DNA of 64,000 bases from CAWCTD01 sp963798455. Lineage in GTDB: Bacteria; Acidobacteriota; Terriglobia; Bryobacterales; Bryobacteraceae. This document shows, in pieces, positions 36,297 through 43,865 of this stretch. Both the position numbers and the translations under genes were made by a program. The DNA is taken from assembly GCA_963798455.1 (NCBI GenBank), contig CAWCTD010000003.1:3348001-3412000 (forward strand), given 5' to 3'. Position 1 is the first letter of the stretch, and the number at the start of each line of letters is the position of its first letter. The notes under the pieces were generated by a model that was not told the origin of the DNA, ran no database searches, and saw only the letters and a program-made list of their open reading frames with translations.

Positions 36297-36350
36297 CTAT
36301 GGCCGGTTTTGAGGTGTCCCTCAATGGCCGGTTTTGAGGTGACCCCCGAG
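36297..36350 (-). repeat. IS21 right terminal inverted repeat
   Basis: This 54-bp end contains two tandem modules with GGCCGGTTTTGAGGTG and finishes with CCCCCGAG. It is the inverted counterpart of 33439-33491. Confidence 0.9.
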
Positions 36351-37022
36351 GGATTCTCCGTTGTTGGGATTCCGTTGCTCGCATTCGTCATAGTGCCACA
36401 AGTCGCGATTTATTGGCATTTTACAACATCTGTTATCACGAGTCTTTATAGCGTGAAGCGACGGCGACTGGCTGTGTTCGTAGTTGTAGTACCAGTTATT
36501 TCGTTTGCTGCACGATTTGCGGTGGCTTTTCCCAGCAGCTTCGTTTTGCCCACTATGCTCTCAACAAACGAGCAAGCGATTGTCGATGTGCTTAGGGATA
36601 TGGATGTCGTCGGTCATGAATTTGAAAAGGCGAATCACCGATTCCCGGAGATTGGAGAGTTGGAGCACTTTGGCGAGAAACTTCAAGCAAGCGGGAGGGT
36701 GTGGCCTGAATCGAGCTTAGGCAAGGCGGTCGGGAGCGTTATCAGGGTTCGTGCAGGCGTGTTTCAGGGCTACCTGTTCAGCCTGCAGAGATCACGAGTG
36801 CAAACATTTATTCACGCAGTCCCACTGAACGCTGTTGGAGCCTCCTCGTATTCGTTCATGCGTTGGGTCGGAATGAGGCGCACCTATGCAGCTAGGCTTC
36901 ATGGGGAGAGGGCTGGGCTTGGCGACAAGCTCCTCTTGAGTTTTGAACTGGACTGATGGGAACCTCTCCAGAGGTTGTGGCGACGCGCGAGAGGATTACT
37001 TGCTCACAGAGAAGGAGACTAC

Positions 37023-37361
37023 ATGAATCAACGAATCCATACGGTGTTGCTTGTGGGCGTGCTGATCGGGATTGGCTGGCTGGTGGTTGTTGGACCGAGG
37101 GAGCAGCCCCGAGCCCAACCCACGCCGCAACCCGTTGGCAGGTACTCGCTTCACCTGAACGGCACTGACCAGCTAATCCTTGATTCTGTGACGGGCGATG
37201 TGTACAGCCTCAGTGAACGCAGCGGGATGTTCGTGGTCTTCCAGATGAACCTCCCATCACAGCGCCTGGAGGTGTACCCCGTGCCGTTGGACCCTCAGAA
37301 GCAGGCCGAGAGGGTGTTGGAGTACTACCGAAAGCATCCGCCCCAGTCAGTCAAGCCCTGA
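37023..37361 (+). CDS. Small membrane-anchored hypothetical protein
   Basis: A 112-residue protein with an N-terminal hydrophobic segment (TVLLVGVLIGIGWLVVVG) that is a signal anchor, followed by a Pro-rich linker and a small domain RYSLHLNGTDQLILDSVTGD. That pattern resembles short phage- or island-borne envelope proteins that present a small beta domain. ATG 37023 has AAGGAG just upstream, so the earlier in-frame start is not used. It lies 66 bp after the split membrane gene. The function is unknown. Confidence 0.6.
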   Translation: MNQRIHTVLLVGVLIGIGWLVVVGPREQPRAQPTPQPVGRYSLHLNGTDQLILDSVTGDVYSLSERSGMFVVFQMNLPSQRLEVYPVPLDPQKQAERVLEYYRKHPPQSVKP

Positions 37362-37643
37362 CTGGTAGGCTGGGGGCCAGGCCAGCGTTCGCCTGGTGTT
37401 CGCCTGCGGGCTGGCTGAGGGGGGGGCTTCCTTCACATCCGTACCCTTCTTTCACAAGGGTCTGTGAAGAAAGATCTAATTTGTAATCAGTCGATTAGAC
37501 TGCTTTTGACCCCTTCTTTCACACTTCAGGGGGGGGCTCTCTCTCCACCCTGGATTGGATCGTCAGGAAAAGGGAACGCCAGGAGAGAAAGAAGTGAAAG
37601 AAGGTAGAAATATATATACAAATATATATAACTACTTTACTTT
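37362..37643. repeat. Repeat-rich, AT-rich origin-like region at the island's right flank
   Basis: No gene is supported here. CTTCTTTCAC occurs at 37446-37455 and 37513-37522, with its inverse GTGAAAGAAG at 37594-37603 and further partial copies nearby. Two runs of seven to eight G lie near 37419 and 37530. An AT-rich stretch with alternating TATATA covers about 37608-37632. The combination of short iterated motifs beside an easily melted segment resembles a replication or excision origin of a phage satellite or plasmid-like element. Confidence 0.4.
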
Positions 37644-37850
37644 TCAACCATCATGGACTCTGCGGAAGCGAATGTCATGCCACGTGAGAAACGCCTTCAA
37701 GGTCTTCTCCGTGGCCTGCTGGCAATGAAATAGGGCGCCCTCCACATCCGCGGGAGCAGCGGCGAGGAGAATCTCGACCCGACGCAGGTCTTGAAGAGCC
37801 TTCACCAGCTATGCTTTCGTGTCGATGACCCGGGTGTCGTCAAGCGGCAT
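37644..37850 (-). pseudogene. HEPN-domain toxin remnant
   Basis: Reading on the minus strand from ATG 37850, which overlaps the MNT stop, gives MPLDDTRVIDTKA, then an amber codon where a Trp would be expected, then VKALQDLRRVEILLAA and ALFHCQQATEKTLKAFLTWH. This is the clear N-terminal half of a HEPN protein (the usual toxin partner of MNT). It ends after VHDG at 37644, exactly where the AT-rich island flank begins. The C-terminal half, with the RNase residues, is missing. The gene is therefore dead by both a nonsense mutation and truncation. Confidence 0.82.
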
Positions 37851-38199
37851 AAAGGAGTCTGCCCTCCTCGACAACGGTTGAGGGCAAGGAGGCCTTCAAG
37901 TGGAGGCGCTTATCGAATTCGGTGTGTGTCCAGACCAGGAGGTCCTTGGCAATCCCGAGGCCGCTTAGGGCCCGGTAGCCCGCCCTGCAATCCCTCAATT
38001 CCGAGGGAGCGTCATCTGAGACTACGACCATGAAATCGTAGTCGCTATCCGGTCCGGCCTCCCCGCGCGCTACCGAGCCGAACAGGTAGATGCGGAGAGG
38101 GTGATACACCTGCGACAGCCGCCGGACAACCTCGCCTAGTACTGGGTCATCCGCAGAAGGCGGCTTGAATGCGCCGATCCGGATGTCCGATATATCCAC
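37840..38199 (-). CDS. MNT-type nucleotidyltransferase antitoxin
   Basis: A 119-residue minimal nucleotidyltransferase. The motif GSVARGEAGPDSDYDFMVVV carries the GSxARG loop and the paired aspartates of the active site. MNT antitoxins neutralise HEPN RNases, often by adding AMP to them. Here the adjacent HEPN gene, overlapping by 11 bp, is broken, so this antitoxin is an orphan. It belongs to the chromosome side of the island's right end. Confidence 0.9.
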   Translation of the reverse strand: MDISDIRIGAFKPPSADDPVLGEVVRRLSQVYHPLRIYLFGSVARGEAGPDSDYDFMVVVSDDAPSELRDCRAGYRALSGLGIAKDLLVWTHTEFDKRLHLKASLPSTVVEEGRLLYAA

Positions 38200-38265
38200 G
38201 AATCCCAGTCTGCCACATGCGCCGGGCGGAAGGCGACTGCGTGCCTGCGGAAATGCTGTAAGGAG

Positions 38266-38568
38266 TCAGGCCACTTTCGACTTGGGGGAAACCTCCCTCT
38301 CAATCTTCTGCAGCCTTTCCTGGCGGGCCACGCGCAGGTCGTAGTCCGCCTGGAGCCCCATCCAGAACTCGGCGCTGGTGCCGAGGTAGCGGGCCAGCCG
38401 GAGGGCCGTGTCGGCGCTAATACCGCGCCGCCCGCGCACGATGTCATTCAGCCGGGTCGCGTCCACGGCCAGCTTCCTGGCAAGGTGGTTGACGCTCATG
38501 CCCAAGGGTTTCAATACATCCTCCCGGAGCGTTTCCCCCGGGTGGATCGGAGCCAGCAGCCTCGCCAT
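38266..38568 (-). CDS. higA: HigA-family antitoxin
   Basis: A 100-residue XRE-type antitoxin. The N-terminus MARLLAPIHPGETLREDVLK and the helix-turn-helix MSVNHLARKLAVDATRLNDI are family hallmarks, followed by LRLARYLGTSAEFWMGLQ. The ATG 38568 has a perfect AGGAGG in front. It lies downstream of higB, the reversed toxin-first order typical of higBA. It binds and neutralises HigB and represses the operon. Confidence 0.93.
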   Translation of the reverse strand: MARLLAPIHPGETLREDVLKPLGMSVNHLARKLAVDATRLNDIVRGRRGISADTALRLARYLGTSAEFWMGLQADYDLRVARQERLQKIEREVSPKSKVA

Positions 38569-38585
38569 ACGTCCTCCTGTGCGTG

Positions 38586-38861
38586 TCAATGGTAGTCCAC
38601 AATCTCGACATCCCAGGCGTCTCCGTCCCGCCAGATAAAGCAGACTCGAAACTGGTCGTTGATCCGGACGCTGTGCTGTCCGGTGCGGTCTCCCTTGAGA
38701 GCCTCCAGTTGATTTCCCGGAAGGGAAAGGTCCCGCAAGCTTTTGGCCTGGCTGAGTTGGTACAACTTGCGCCTGGCAGTCCTCTCGATGGCCTGATAGC
38801 GCCTCGAAAACTGGTCGTGGAAGATCTTCTCGGCTTCAGGGTCACGAAAGGACCGAATCAT
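38586..38861 (-). CDS. higB: HigB/RelE-family toxin
   Basis: A 91-residue RelE-superfamily mRNA interferase. Typical segments are IRSFRDPEAEKIFHDQ, SLRDLSLPGNQLEALKGDR and QHSVRINDQFRVCFIW, where the Arg and aromatic residues contribute to ribosome-dependent cleavage. The ATG 38861 is preferred over the adjacent GTG 38864. The toxin precedes higA by 17 bp. This module is a complete toxin-antitoxin pair. Confidence 0.93.
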   Translation of the reverse strand: MIRSFRDPEAEKIFHDQFSRRYQAIERTARRKLYQLSQAKSLRDLSLPGNQLEALKGDRTGQHSVRINDQFRVCFIWRDGDAWDVEIVDYH

Positions 38862-38868
38862 CACCTTT

Positions 38869-38897
38869 ATTGTATAGCGTTAATCACTAAACGTAAA
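38869..38897 (-). promoter_or_regulatory. higBA promoter and operator
   Basis: On the minus strand TTTACG (complement of 38892-38897) and TACAAT (complement of 38869-38874) are 17 bp apart. The imperfect palindrome at 38878-38893, CGTTAATCACTAAACG, lies in the spacer and is a likely HigA operator for autoregulation. The rest of the 197-bp gap to 39058 shows nothing else. Confidence 0.6.
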
Positions 38898-39058
38898 GTG
38901 CGATAGATATCCAATAACAGCTTTCCAGAAGGGAGGGTTCCGAACCGACACCGCTCCCTCACGGTCGCGGCTCCGAACCGGCTTCCAAGCCGTGAGCGTA
39001 AGCGAGCGTTGCTCGAAACGCCCTGTTCAGCATCCGGAAGGGGTCCAGCCGCCCGGCG

Positions 39059-39703
39059 TCAGCGCTTGGTGAGGTCGCGGATCCAGATGTCCTTGAAGAG
39101 CATATCGCCTTCACCGCCTGAGTGGAGTTGGAGGGCGATGGTGCCGTCCTGGAAGGCGGCGCGAGGATCGGTGAAGTCGATCATGGACACGCCATTAAGG
39201 CGCGCGCTGTAGCGGTTACCGAGGACAGTGACCGTCATATCGTTCCAGTCGTTCTGGCGGACCACGGTCTCATTCTCGGGCGCGGGCCAGACCAGCCAGT
39301 GGCGATTGATCTCGTAGACGCCGCCGGTGTGACGGTTGATGGTGCAGTCGATTTCAAACTGCGCGCCCTGGCTCACATCGACGGTGCCGGGCTTGAAGCG
39401 GGTGTGGAAATAGATGCCGCTGTTGCCGCTGCCGACGCACTTGAACCGAAGCGAGAAGGTGAAGTCCTTGTAGTCCCTCGCGGTTTCCAGGTAGCCGTAC
39501 TCCTTGGTGACCGTCTTGCCCTGGAGCACGCCATCGGGCAGAACCACCCACTCTTCCTTGCCGACGTTGCCCCAACCGGTAAGGTCCTTGCCGTTGAACA
39601 GTTGGACCCAGTCCTCGCCGGGGGGCTTCACGCCGGCGGGGAGCTGCGCGAAGGCCACCCCCACGCACAGCAGAAACATCACGATCCTCACTTGGACTCT
39701 CAT
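39059..39703 (-). CDS. Secreted DUF1080 protein (3-keto-disaccharide hydrolase-like)
   Basis: A 214-residue exported protein with a signal peptide and one DUF1080 (concanavalin-like beta sandwich) domain. Key segments are WVQLFNGKDLTGWGNVG, then GYLETARDYKDFTFSLRFKC, then GNSGIYFHTRF and WNDMTVTVLGNRYSARLNG. Members of this family include 3-keto-disaccharide hydrolases. ATG 39703 (MRVQVRIV) begins the signal peptide. No dehydrogenase partner is next to it. Confidence 0.88.
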   Translation of the reverse strand: MRVQVRIVMFLLCVGVAFAQLPAGVKPPGEDWVQLFNGKDLTGWGNVGKEEWVVLPDGVLQGKTVTKEYGYLETARDYKDFTFSLRFKCVGSGNSGIYFHTRFKPGTVDVSQGAQFEIDCTINRHTGGVYEINRHWLVWPAPENETVVRQNDWNDMTVTVLGNRYSARLNGVSMIDFTDPRAAFQDGTIALQLHSGGEGDMLFKDIWIRDLTKR

Positions 39704-39754
39704 GGCAGGCTCCGGGACATTGGGTATCATACACCAGGCGCCCGTGCCACGTCT

Positions 39755-41962
39755 TCAGGCCCAGGTGAAGCCGCTCTTGGAGAGCGGAAGCGCGCGGATG
39801 CGTTTGCCGGTTATGGCGAAGATCGCGTTGCACACGGCCGGCAGGATGGGCGGAAGCGCGGGCTCACCCAGGCCGGTCGGCGGGTTGTCGGTCGTCCGCC
39901 AGAGCGTCTCGACCTGGGGCGGGGCCTGAGGGTTCCGCACCAGCTCAAACTGGTCATAGTTGGCCTGCATCACGCGGCCGCGATCGAGGGTGATTTCCTG
40001 CGCCATCAGCTCACCCAGGCCGTCGATCACCGAGCCCTGAATCATGGCCTCCGCGCCGCTGGGATTGATGATCTGCCTCCCGACATCCCCGGCGACCCAC
40101 ACGTGGTTCACACGCACGCCATTGTTCGTATTCACGGCAACCTCGGCGACCTCCGCGAAGTACCCCAGGTGGCTGAAGTGGAACGCCACGCCCATCCCCG
40201 TGCCCTTGGGTAGCGTGCGATTGCCCCACCCCGAACGCTCGGCCACCAGTTCCAGGACGCCGCGCATCCGTTCGGCGTTGAAGACGGCACCCTGCTGGTT
40301 GGGAAGAGGCAGGGGCGGAACGGCCAGCAGCGCCAGCCGGAATTGCACCGGGTCCTTGCCAGCGGCATGGGCCAACTCGTCGAGGAACGACTGCATTACA
40401 AAGGCTATGGCGTTGCTGCCGGGCGCGCGGAGCGCACCGGTCTTGAGCCGCAACGGCATGAGCGAGACGTGGAGCGCGAAGTTCGGGACGAAGCGCGCGG
40501 GGAACTCGGTGGGCGAAAGCTGCGCGGAGGGGGAGAAGCGCTCGCCGTCACCGAAGCTCACGAAGTGGTTGCGCCAGGCCACGAGCCTGCCCGACGCGTC
40601 CACGCCGCCTCTCAGGAACTGGAATCCCGCGGGACGATAGTAGTCGTGAGCCATGTCGTCTTCGCGCGACCAGAGGAGCTTGACCGGCGCGCCGGCGGCC
40701 CTGGCGATCCAGGCAGCTTCCACCATGTAGTCGTTGGTGAGGCGGCGGCCGAAGCCGCCACCGGCGCGCAGCATGTGAATGGTAATGTCACTCTCCTGGA
40801 TGCCCAGCGTTCCGGCGACGAGATCGCGGCCTCTGGCGGGCTGCTGGCTGGTCGACCAGATCTCGAGTTTTCCTCCCTGGTAGCGGGCGGTGCAGTTCTG
40901 CGGTTCTAGCGGCGCGTGGGCCAGGAAGGGGTAGGAATAGGCCCCCTCGGCCACTTTGGCCGCCCCCCGTAGCGCCGCCTCCACGTCCCCGTCGTTGCGC
41001 AGAGTCCGGGCCGGCGGCTGCTTGAACAACTCTTCCGCGCGGCGTGCGAAGCCCTCGCTGGTCTGCCCGGCGGCGGGACCCTCGTCCCAGGTGACTTCCA
41101 GCTTTTGGCGCGCGGACTGCGCTGCCCACCACGTGTCGGTCAGGATGGCGATACCCGGCTCGAGACCGGGATCGCCGGGGACCACGGGATCGCGTACCGC
41201 CGTACCCTCCACGACGAAGGCCTGGCGGACTCCAGGCATGGCCCTGACGGCGTCGAGGTTGGCGCGGACGACCTTCCCGCCGAACACCGGGCACTTGTGG
41301 TACACGGCGTAGAGCATGCCCGGCACGGTGACGTCGATGCCATAGATTGGCTTGCCGGTCACGATGTTTCCGATGTCTACGTTCGGCGCCGGCCGGCCGA
41401 TGATTTTGTAATCCTTGGGATCTTTCAGCCTCAACGTTTCGGGATCAGGCGGCGGCAACGCGGCGGCCTTGGCCGCGAGCTCGCCATAGCCGAGCGAGCG
41501 GTTCGACGGCCGGTGATAGACACGGCCCGAAGAGGTGTAGCACTCCGATTCCGGCACGCCCCAGGTCTGGGCAGCGGCGGCGATGAACATCCGCCGTCCC
41601 GCGGCGCCCACCCGCCGCAGGGGATCCCAACTGGTCGGAGTGGCCATGCTGCCGCCCGTGGATTGCCTGCCGTACTTGGCGTCAAGATCCGCCTGCTCGA
41701 CTTTCACGGCGCTCCAGTCCACATCGAGTTCGTCGGCGATCAGCATGGGCAGCATGGTCTTAACACCCTCGCCGACCTCGGGGTTCTTGGCCATGATGGT
41801 CACGGCGCCATCCGGCGCGACGCGGATGAAGGCGTTGGGCGAGAGCGCGGGGGCGGGCTGCGGCCCCTGGGCTTCGGCCTCGGATTCCGGGTACCAGGCC
41901 AGCATCAGGCCGCCTCCAGCCAGGGCGGTCGCGCGAAGGAAGGCTCTGCGTCCGATCTTCAT
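39755..41962 (-). CDS. Molybdopterin-binding subunit of an IorB-like aldehyde/isoquinoline oxidoreductase
   Basis: A 735-residue large subunit of the xanthine dehydrogenase family, with a Tat signal (IGRRAFLRATALAGGGLML). It resembles the isoquinoline 1-oxidoreductase beta subunit or membrane-bound aldehyde dehydrogenase. Supporting stretches are RVAPDGAVTIMAKNPEVGEG (about residue 45), HAPLEPQNCTARYQGGKLEI (about 350) and LRAGGGFGRRLTNDYMVEAA (about 395). It hydroxylates an aldehyde or N-heterocycle, passing electrons through the Fe-S subunit, probably in the periplasm. The start overlaps the end of the small subunit by 4 bp. Substrate is unknown; no maturation genes are nearby. Confidence 0.9.
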   Translation of the reverse strand: MKIGRRAFLRATALAGGGLMLAWYPESEAEAQGPQPAPALSPNAFIRVAPDGAVTIMAKNPEVGEGVKTMLPMLIADELDVDWSAVKVEQADLDAKYGRQSTGGSMATPTSWDPLRRVGAAGRRMFIAAAAQTWGVPESECYTSSGRVYHRPSNRSLGYGELAAKAAALPPPDPETLRLKDPKDYKIIGRPAPNVDIGNIVTGKPIYGIDVTVPGMLYAVYHKCPVFGGKVVRANLDAVRAMPGVRQAFVVEGTAVRDPVVPGDPGLEPGIAILTDTWWAAQSARQKLEVTWDEGPAAGQTSEGFARRAEELFKQPPARTLRNDGDVEAALRGAAKVAEGAYSYPFLAHAPLEPQNCTARYQGGKLEIWSTSQQPARGRDLVAGTLGIQESDITIHMLRAGGGFGRRLTNDYMVEAAWIARAAGAPVKLLWSREDDMAHDYYRPAGFQFLRGGVDASGRLVAWRNHFVSFGDGERFSPSAQLSPTEFPARFVPNFALHVSLMPLRLKTGALRAPGSNAIAFVMQSFLDELAHAAGKDPVQFRLALLAVPPLPLPNQQGAVFNAERMRGVLELVAERSGWGNRTLPKGTGMGVAFHFSHLGYFAEVAEVAVNTNNGVRVNHVWVAGDVGRQIINPSGAEAMIQGSVIDGLGELMAQEITLDRGRVMQANYDQFELVRNPQAPPQVETLWRTTDNPPTGLGEPALPPILPAVCNAIFAITGKRIRALPLSKSGFTWA

Positions 41963-42435
41963 GGCTGCCCCCTTCGGGTTGCTGCGATCGTGGCCGCGCG
42001 GTGGATGGCCCGGCGGATGCGCAGATAGGTCCCGCAGCGGCAGAGGTTGCCGTACATGGCTTCGTCAATGTCGCGGTCCGTGGGCCTGGGGTTCTTGGCG
42101 AGCAACGCCGCCGCCGACATGATCTGGCCCGCCTGGCAATAGCCGCACTGCGGCACGTCGACTTCGAGCCACGCCTGCTGGAGGGGATGGGACCCGTCCG
42201 GCGAGAGCCCTTCCAGGGTGACGATCGGCGCCTTGGCCGCGGCGGAAACCGGCGTCAGGCAGGAGCGCACAGCCTGGCCGCCCAGGTGGACCGTGCAGGC
42301 CCCGCACAGGCCCATACCGCAGCCATATTTCGTCCCTTTGAGATCGAGAACGTCCCGGAGCACCCACAACAGGGGCGTGTCCGCGGGCACGTCAACGGTG
42401 CGGGACTGCCCGTTGACTGTAAGCTGGAACGCCAT
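41959..42435 (-). CDS. 2Fe-2S subunit of the IorAB-like oxidoreductase
   Basis: A 158-residue ferredoxin-type subunit. The N-terminal plant-type [2Fe-2S] centre is YGCGMGLCGACTVHLGG plus a later Cys, and the C-terminal centre is CGYCQAGQIM with NLCRCGTYLRIRRAI. This is the standard small subunit of xanthine dehydrogenase-family enzymes. GGAGGAG precedes the start. It carries no signal and would be exported together with the Tat-signal large subunit. The pair is one operon. Confidence 0.93.
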   Translation of the reverse strand: MAFQLTVNGQSRTVDVPADTPLLWVLRDVLDLKGTKYGCGMGLCGACTVHLGGQAVRSCLTPVSAAAKAPIVTLEGLSPDGSHPLQQAWLEVDVPQCGYCQAGQIMSAAALLAKNPRPTDRDIDEAMYGNLCRCGTYLRIRRAIHRAATIAATRRGQP

Positions 42436-42509
42436 GAGATGAGCTCCTCCCTATACGTTAAGAGAAGCTCCAGGCACGGAAAAGGATTCAATTTCGGCGA
42501 CAATGGAGC

Positions 42510-43817
42510 TTGGCGAACTGGACATTCGCGGTCCGGGCTCTGAGGTCCCGCAACTACCGGCTGTTCTTCTCCGGGCAGAGCATTTCCCTCATCGGGACGT
42601 GGATGACGCGGGTCGCGACGGCCTGGCTGGTCTACCGGCTCACGGGTTCGGCCGTTCTGCTGGGGGTGGTGAGCTTCTCCGGCCAGATCCCCGCTTTTTT
42701 CTTGGCCCCGCTGGCCGGCGTGTGGGTGGACCGCTGGGACCGCCACCGGACGCTGGTGGCCACGCAGGCGCTCTCCATGCTGCAGTCGTTCGCTCTCGCC
42801 GTCCTGGCGCTCGGCGGCATCATCCGGATCTGGGAGATCATCTGCCTGGCGCTGGCGCAGGGCCTCATCAACGCGTTCGACATGCCCGCCCGGCAGTCTT
42901 TCGTGGTGCAGATGGTAGACAAACGCGAGGACCTGGGCAATGCCATCGCGCTCAACTCTTCCATGGTCAATGCGGCGCGCCTGGTCGGGCCGGCGCTGGC
43001 CGGCATGATCGTCGCGGCCGTGGGCGAGGGCTACTGCTTTCTGGCCGACGGCATCAGCTACATCGCCGTGATCGCGTCCCTGCTGGCGATGCGAATCAGC
43101 GTGGCGCAGGCCCGGGAGGCCAGGCGCCGCGTGCTGCACGAACTGAACGACGGCTGGCGATACGTGACCGCGTCCGTCCCCATCCGCTCCATCTTGGCAC
43201 TGCTCGGCGTGATGAGCCTGGCGGGGATGCCGTACATGGTGCTCATGCCCATCTTTGCCGTCAAAGTACTGCACGGAGGGGCGCATACCCTCGGGTTCCT
43301 GATGGCCGCGACGGGCTTGGGCGCGCTCATGGGCGCCGCGAACCTGGCCCTGCGCAAAACGGTGTTTGGCCTGGGAAGACGCATCGCGCTGGCCGACGCG
43401 CTGTTTGGGGCTTCGCTCATCTTGTTCGCCCTGTCCCGCACGCCATGGCTGTCGCTGATCATCTTGACGGTCACCGGCTTCGGCATGATGCAGCAGATGG
43501 CGGCGAGCAACACCATTCTGCAGACGATTGTCGCCGACGAGAAGCGCGGTCGCGTGATGGCCTTCTATGCCGTGGCCTTCACGGGCATGGCCCCCTTCGG
43601 CAGCCTGCTGGCCGGCACCCTGGCGTCTCGCATAGGCGCCCCATGGACGCTGATGCTGGGAGGCGGGCTCTGCCTGGCCGGCAGTCTGTGGTTTACCCGC
43701 AGGCTCCCTCGAATCCGCGAGTTGGTGCGGCCGGTCTACGCGCAACAGGGGATTCTTCGGGATCTCGCCACCGGAGTTCAGCAGGCCTCCTCGATGCAGA
43801 CGCCACCCGAGACCTGA
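42510..43817 (+). CDS. MFS transporter (EntS-like exporter)
   Basis: A 435-residue major facilitator of the EntS/MFS_3 group with about 12 helices. The N-terminal pattern FAVRALRSRNYRLFFSGQSI is typical, followed by motif A-like LAPLAGVWVDRWDRHRTLV and later ADEKRGRVMAFYAVAFTGMA. Such proteins export siderophores or drugs. The start TTG 42510 is the best available; the ribosome site is poor and the position uncertain. It is divergent from the iorAB genes and followed by cdaA after 48 bp. Confidence 0.82.
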   Translation: MANWTFAVRALRSRNYRLFFSGQSISLIGTWMTRVATAWLVYRLTGSAVLLGVVSFSGQIPAFFLAPLAGVWVDRWDRHRTLVATQALSMLQSFALAVLALGGIIRIWEIICLALAQGLINAFDMPARQSFVVQMVDKREDLGNAIALNSSMVNAARLVGPALAGMIVAAVGEGYCFLADGISYIAVIASLLAMRISVAQAREARRRVLHELNDGWRYVTASVPIRSILALLGVMSLAGMPYMVLMPIFAVKVLHGGAHTLGFLMAATGLGALMGAANLALRKTVFGLGRRIALADALFGASLILFALSRTPWLSLIILTVTGFGMMQQMAASNTILQTIVADEKRGRVMAFYAVAFTGMAPFGSLLAGTLASRIGAPWTLMLGGGLCLAGSLWFTRRLPRIRELVRPVYAQQGILRDLATGVQQASSMQTPPET

Positions 43818-43865
43818 GCCTACAGCGCGGCAGGCCGTACGCGGATTAAGATATAGGCTCGGGGT

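Larger units (their letters stand above)
33439..36350 (+). mobile_element. Complete IS21-family insertion sequence (2,912 bp)
   Basis: The element carries istA and istB and has terminal inverted repeats of 53-54 bp beginning CTCGGGGG and ending CCCCCGAG. It is flanked by the direct repeat GGATTCTC (33431-33438 and 36351-36358), an 8-bp target duplication within the 4-8 bp range of IS21 elements. Both genes are intact, so it is probably active or recently active. Its higher GC contrasts with the interrupted host gene. Confidence 0.95.
32891..36956 (+). pseudogene. Multi-pass membrane protein split by IS21 insertion
   Basis: The left part (32891-33438) encodes about 182 residues with at least four membrane helices and a Yip1-like look (GPWVFFSITLPLMVSVYM, PFRRLYYELLYVQVGPISLL). 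The right part resumes at 36351 with GFSVVGIPLLAFVIVPQ, another helix pair and a soluble tail of about 110 residues (AIVDVLRDMDVVGHEFEKAN onward). The element plus one copy of the 8-bp target duplication is 2,920 bp; removing it leaves 1,146 bp, an uninterrupted 381-residue frame. The gene was therefore intact before insertion. It follows the TIR gene by 9 bp and is probably its membrane partner. Without excision the protein is truncated. Confidence 0.88.

Noticed and set aside
37600..37635. TATATA and GTGAAAGAAG repeats as a CRISPR array
   Set aside because: The units are too short and irregular, there are no spacers of even length, and no cas gene is in the window.
27886..38000. A direct repeat of the tRNA-Arg 3' end marking the right attachment site of the island
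   Set aside because: I searched by eye for the T-arm/acceptor sequence downstream and found no convincing copy. The right boundary was therefore placed only by the truncated HEPN gene.
42503..43849. A 448-codon frame starting at ATG 42503 over the MFS gene
   Set aside because: The translated product is Arg/Gly/His-rich without membrane helices, while the frame starting at 42510 encodes a clear 12-helix transporter.
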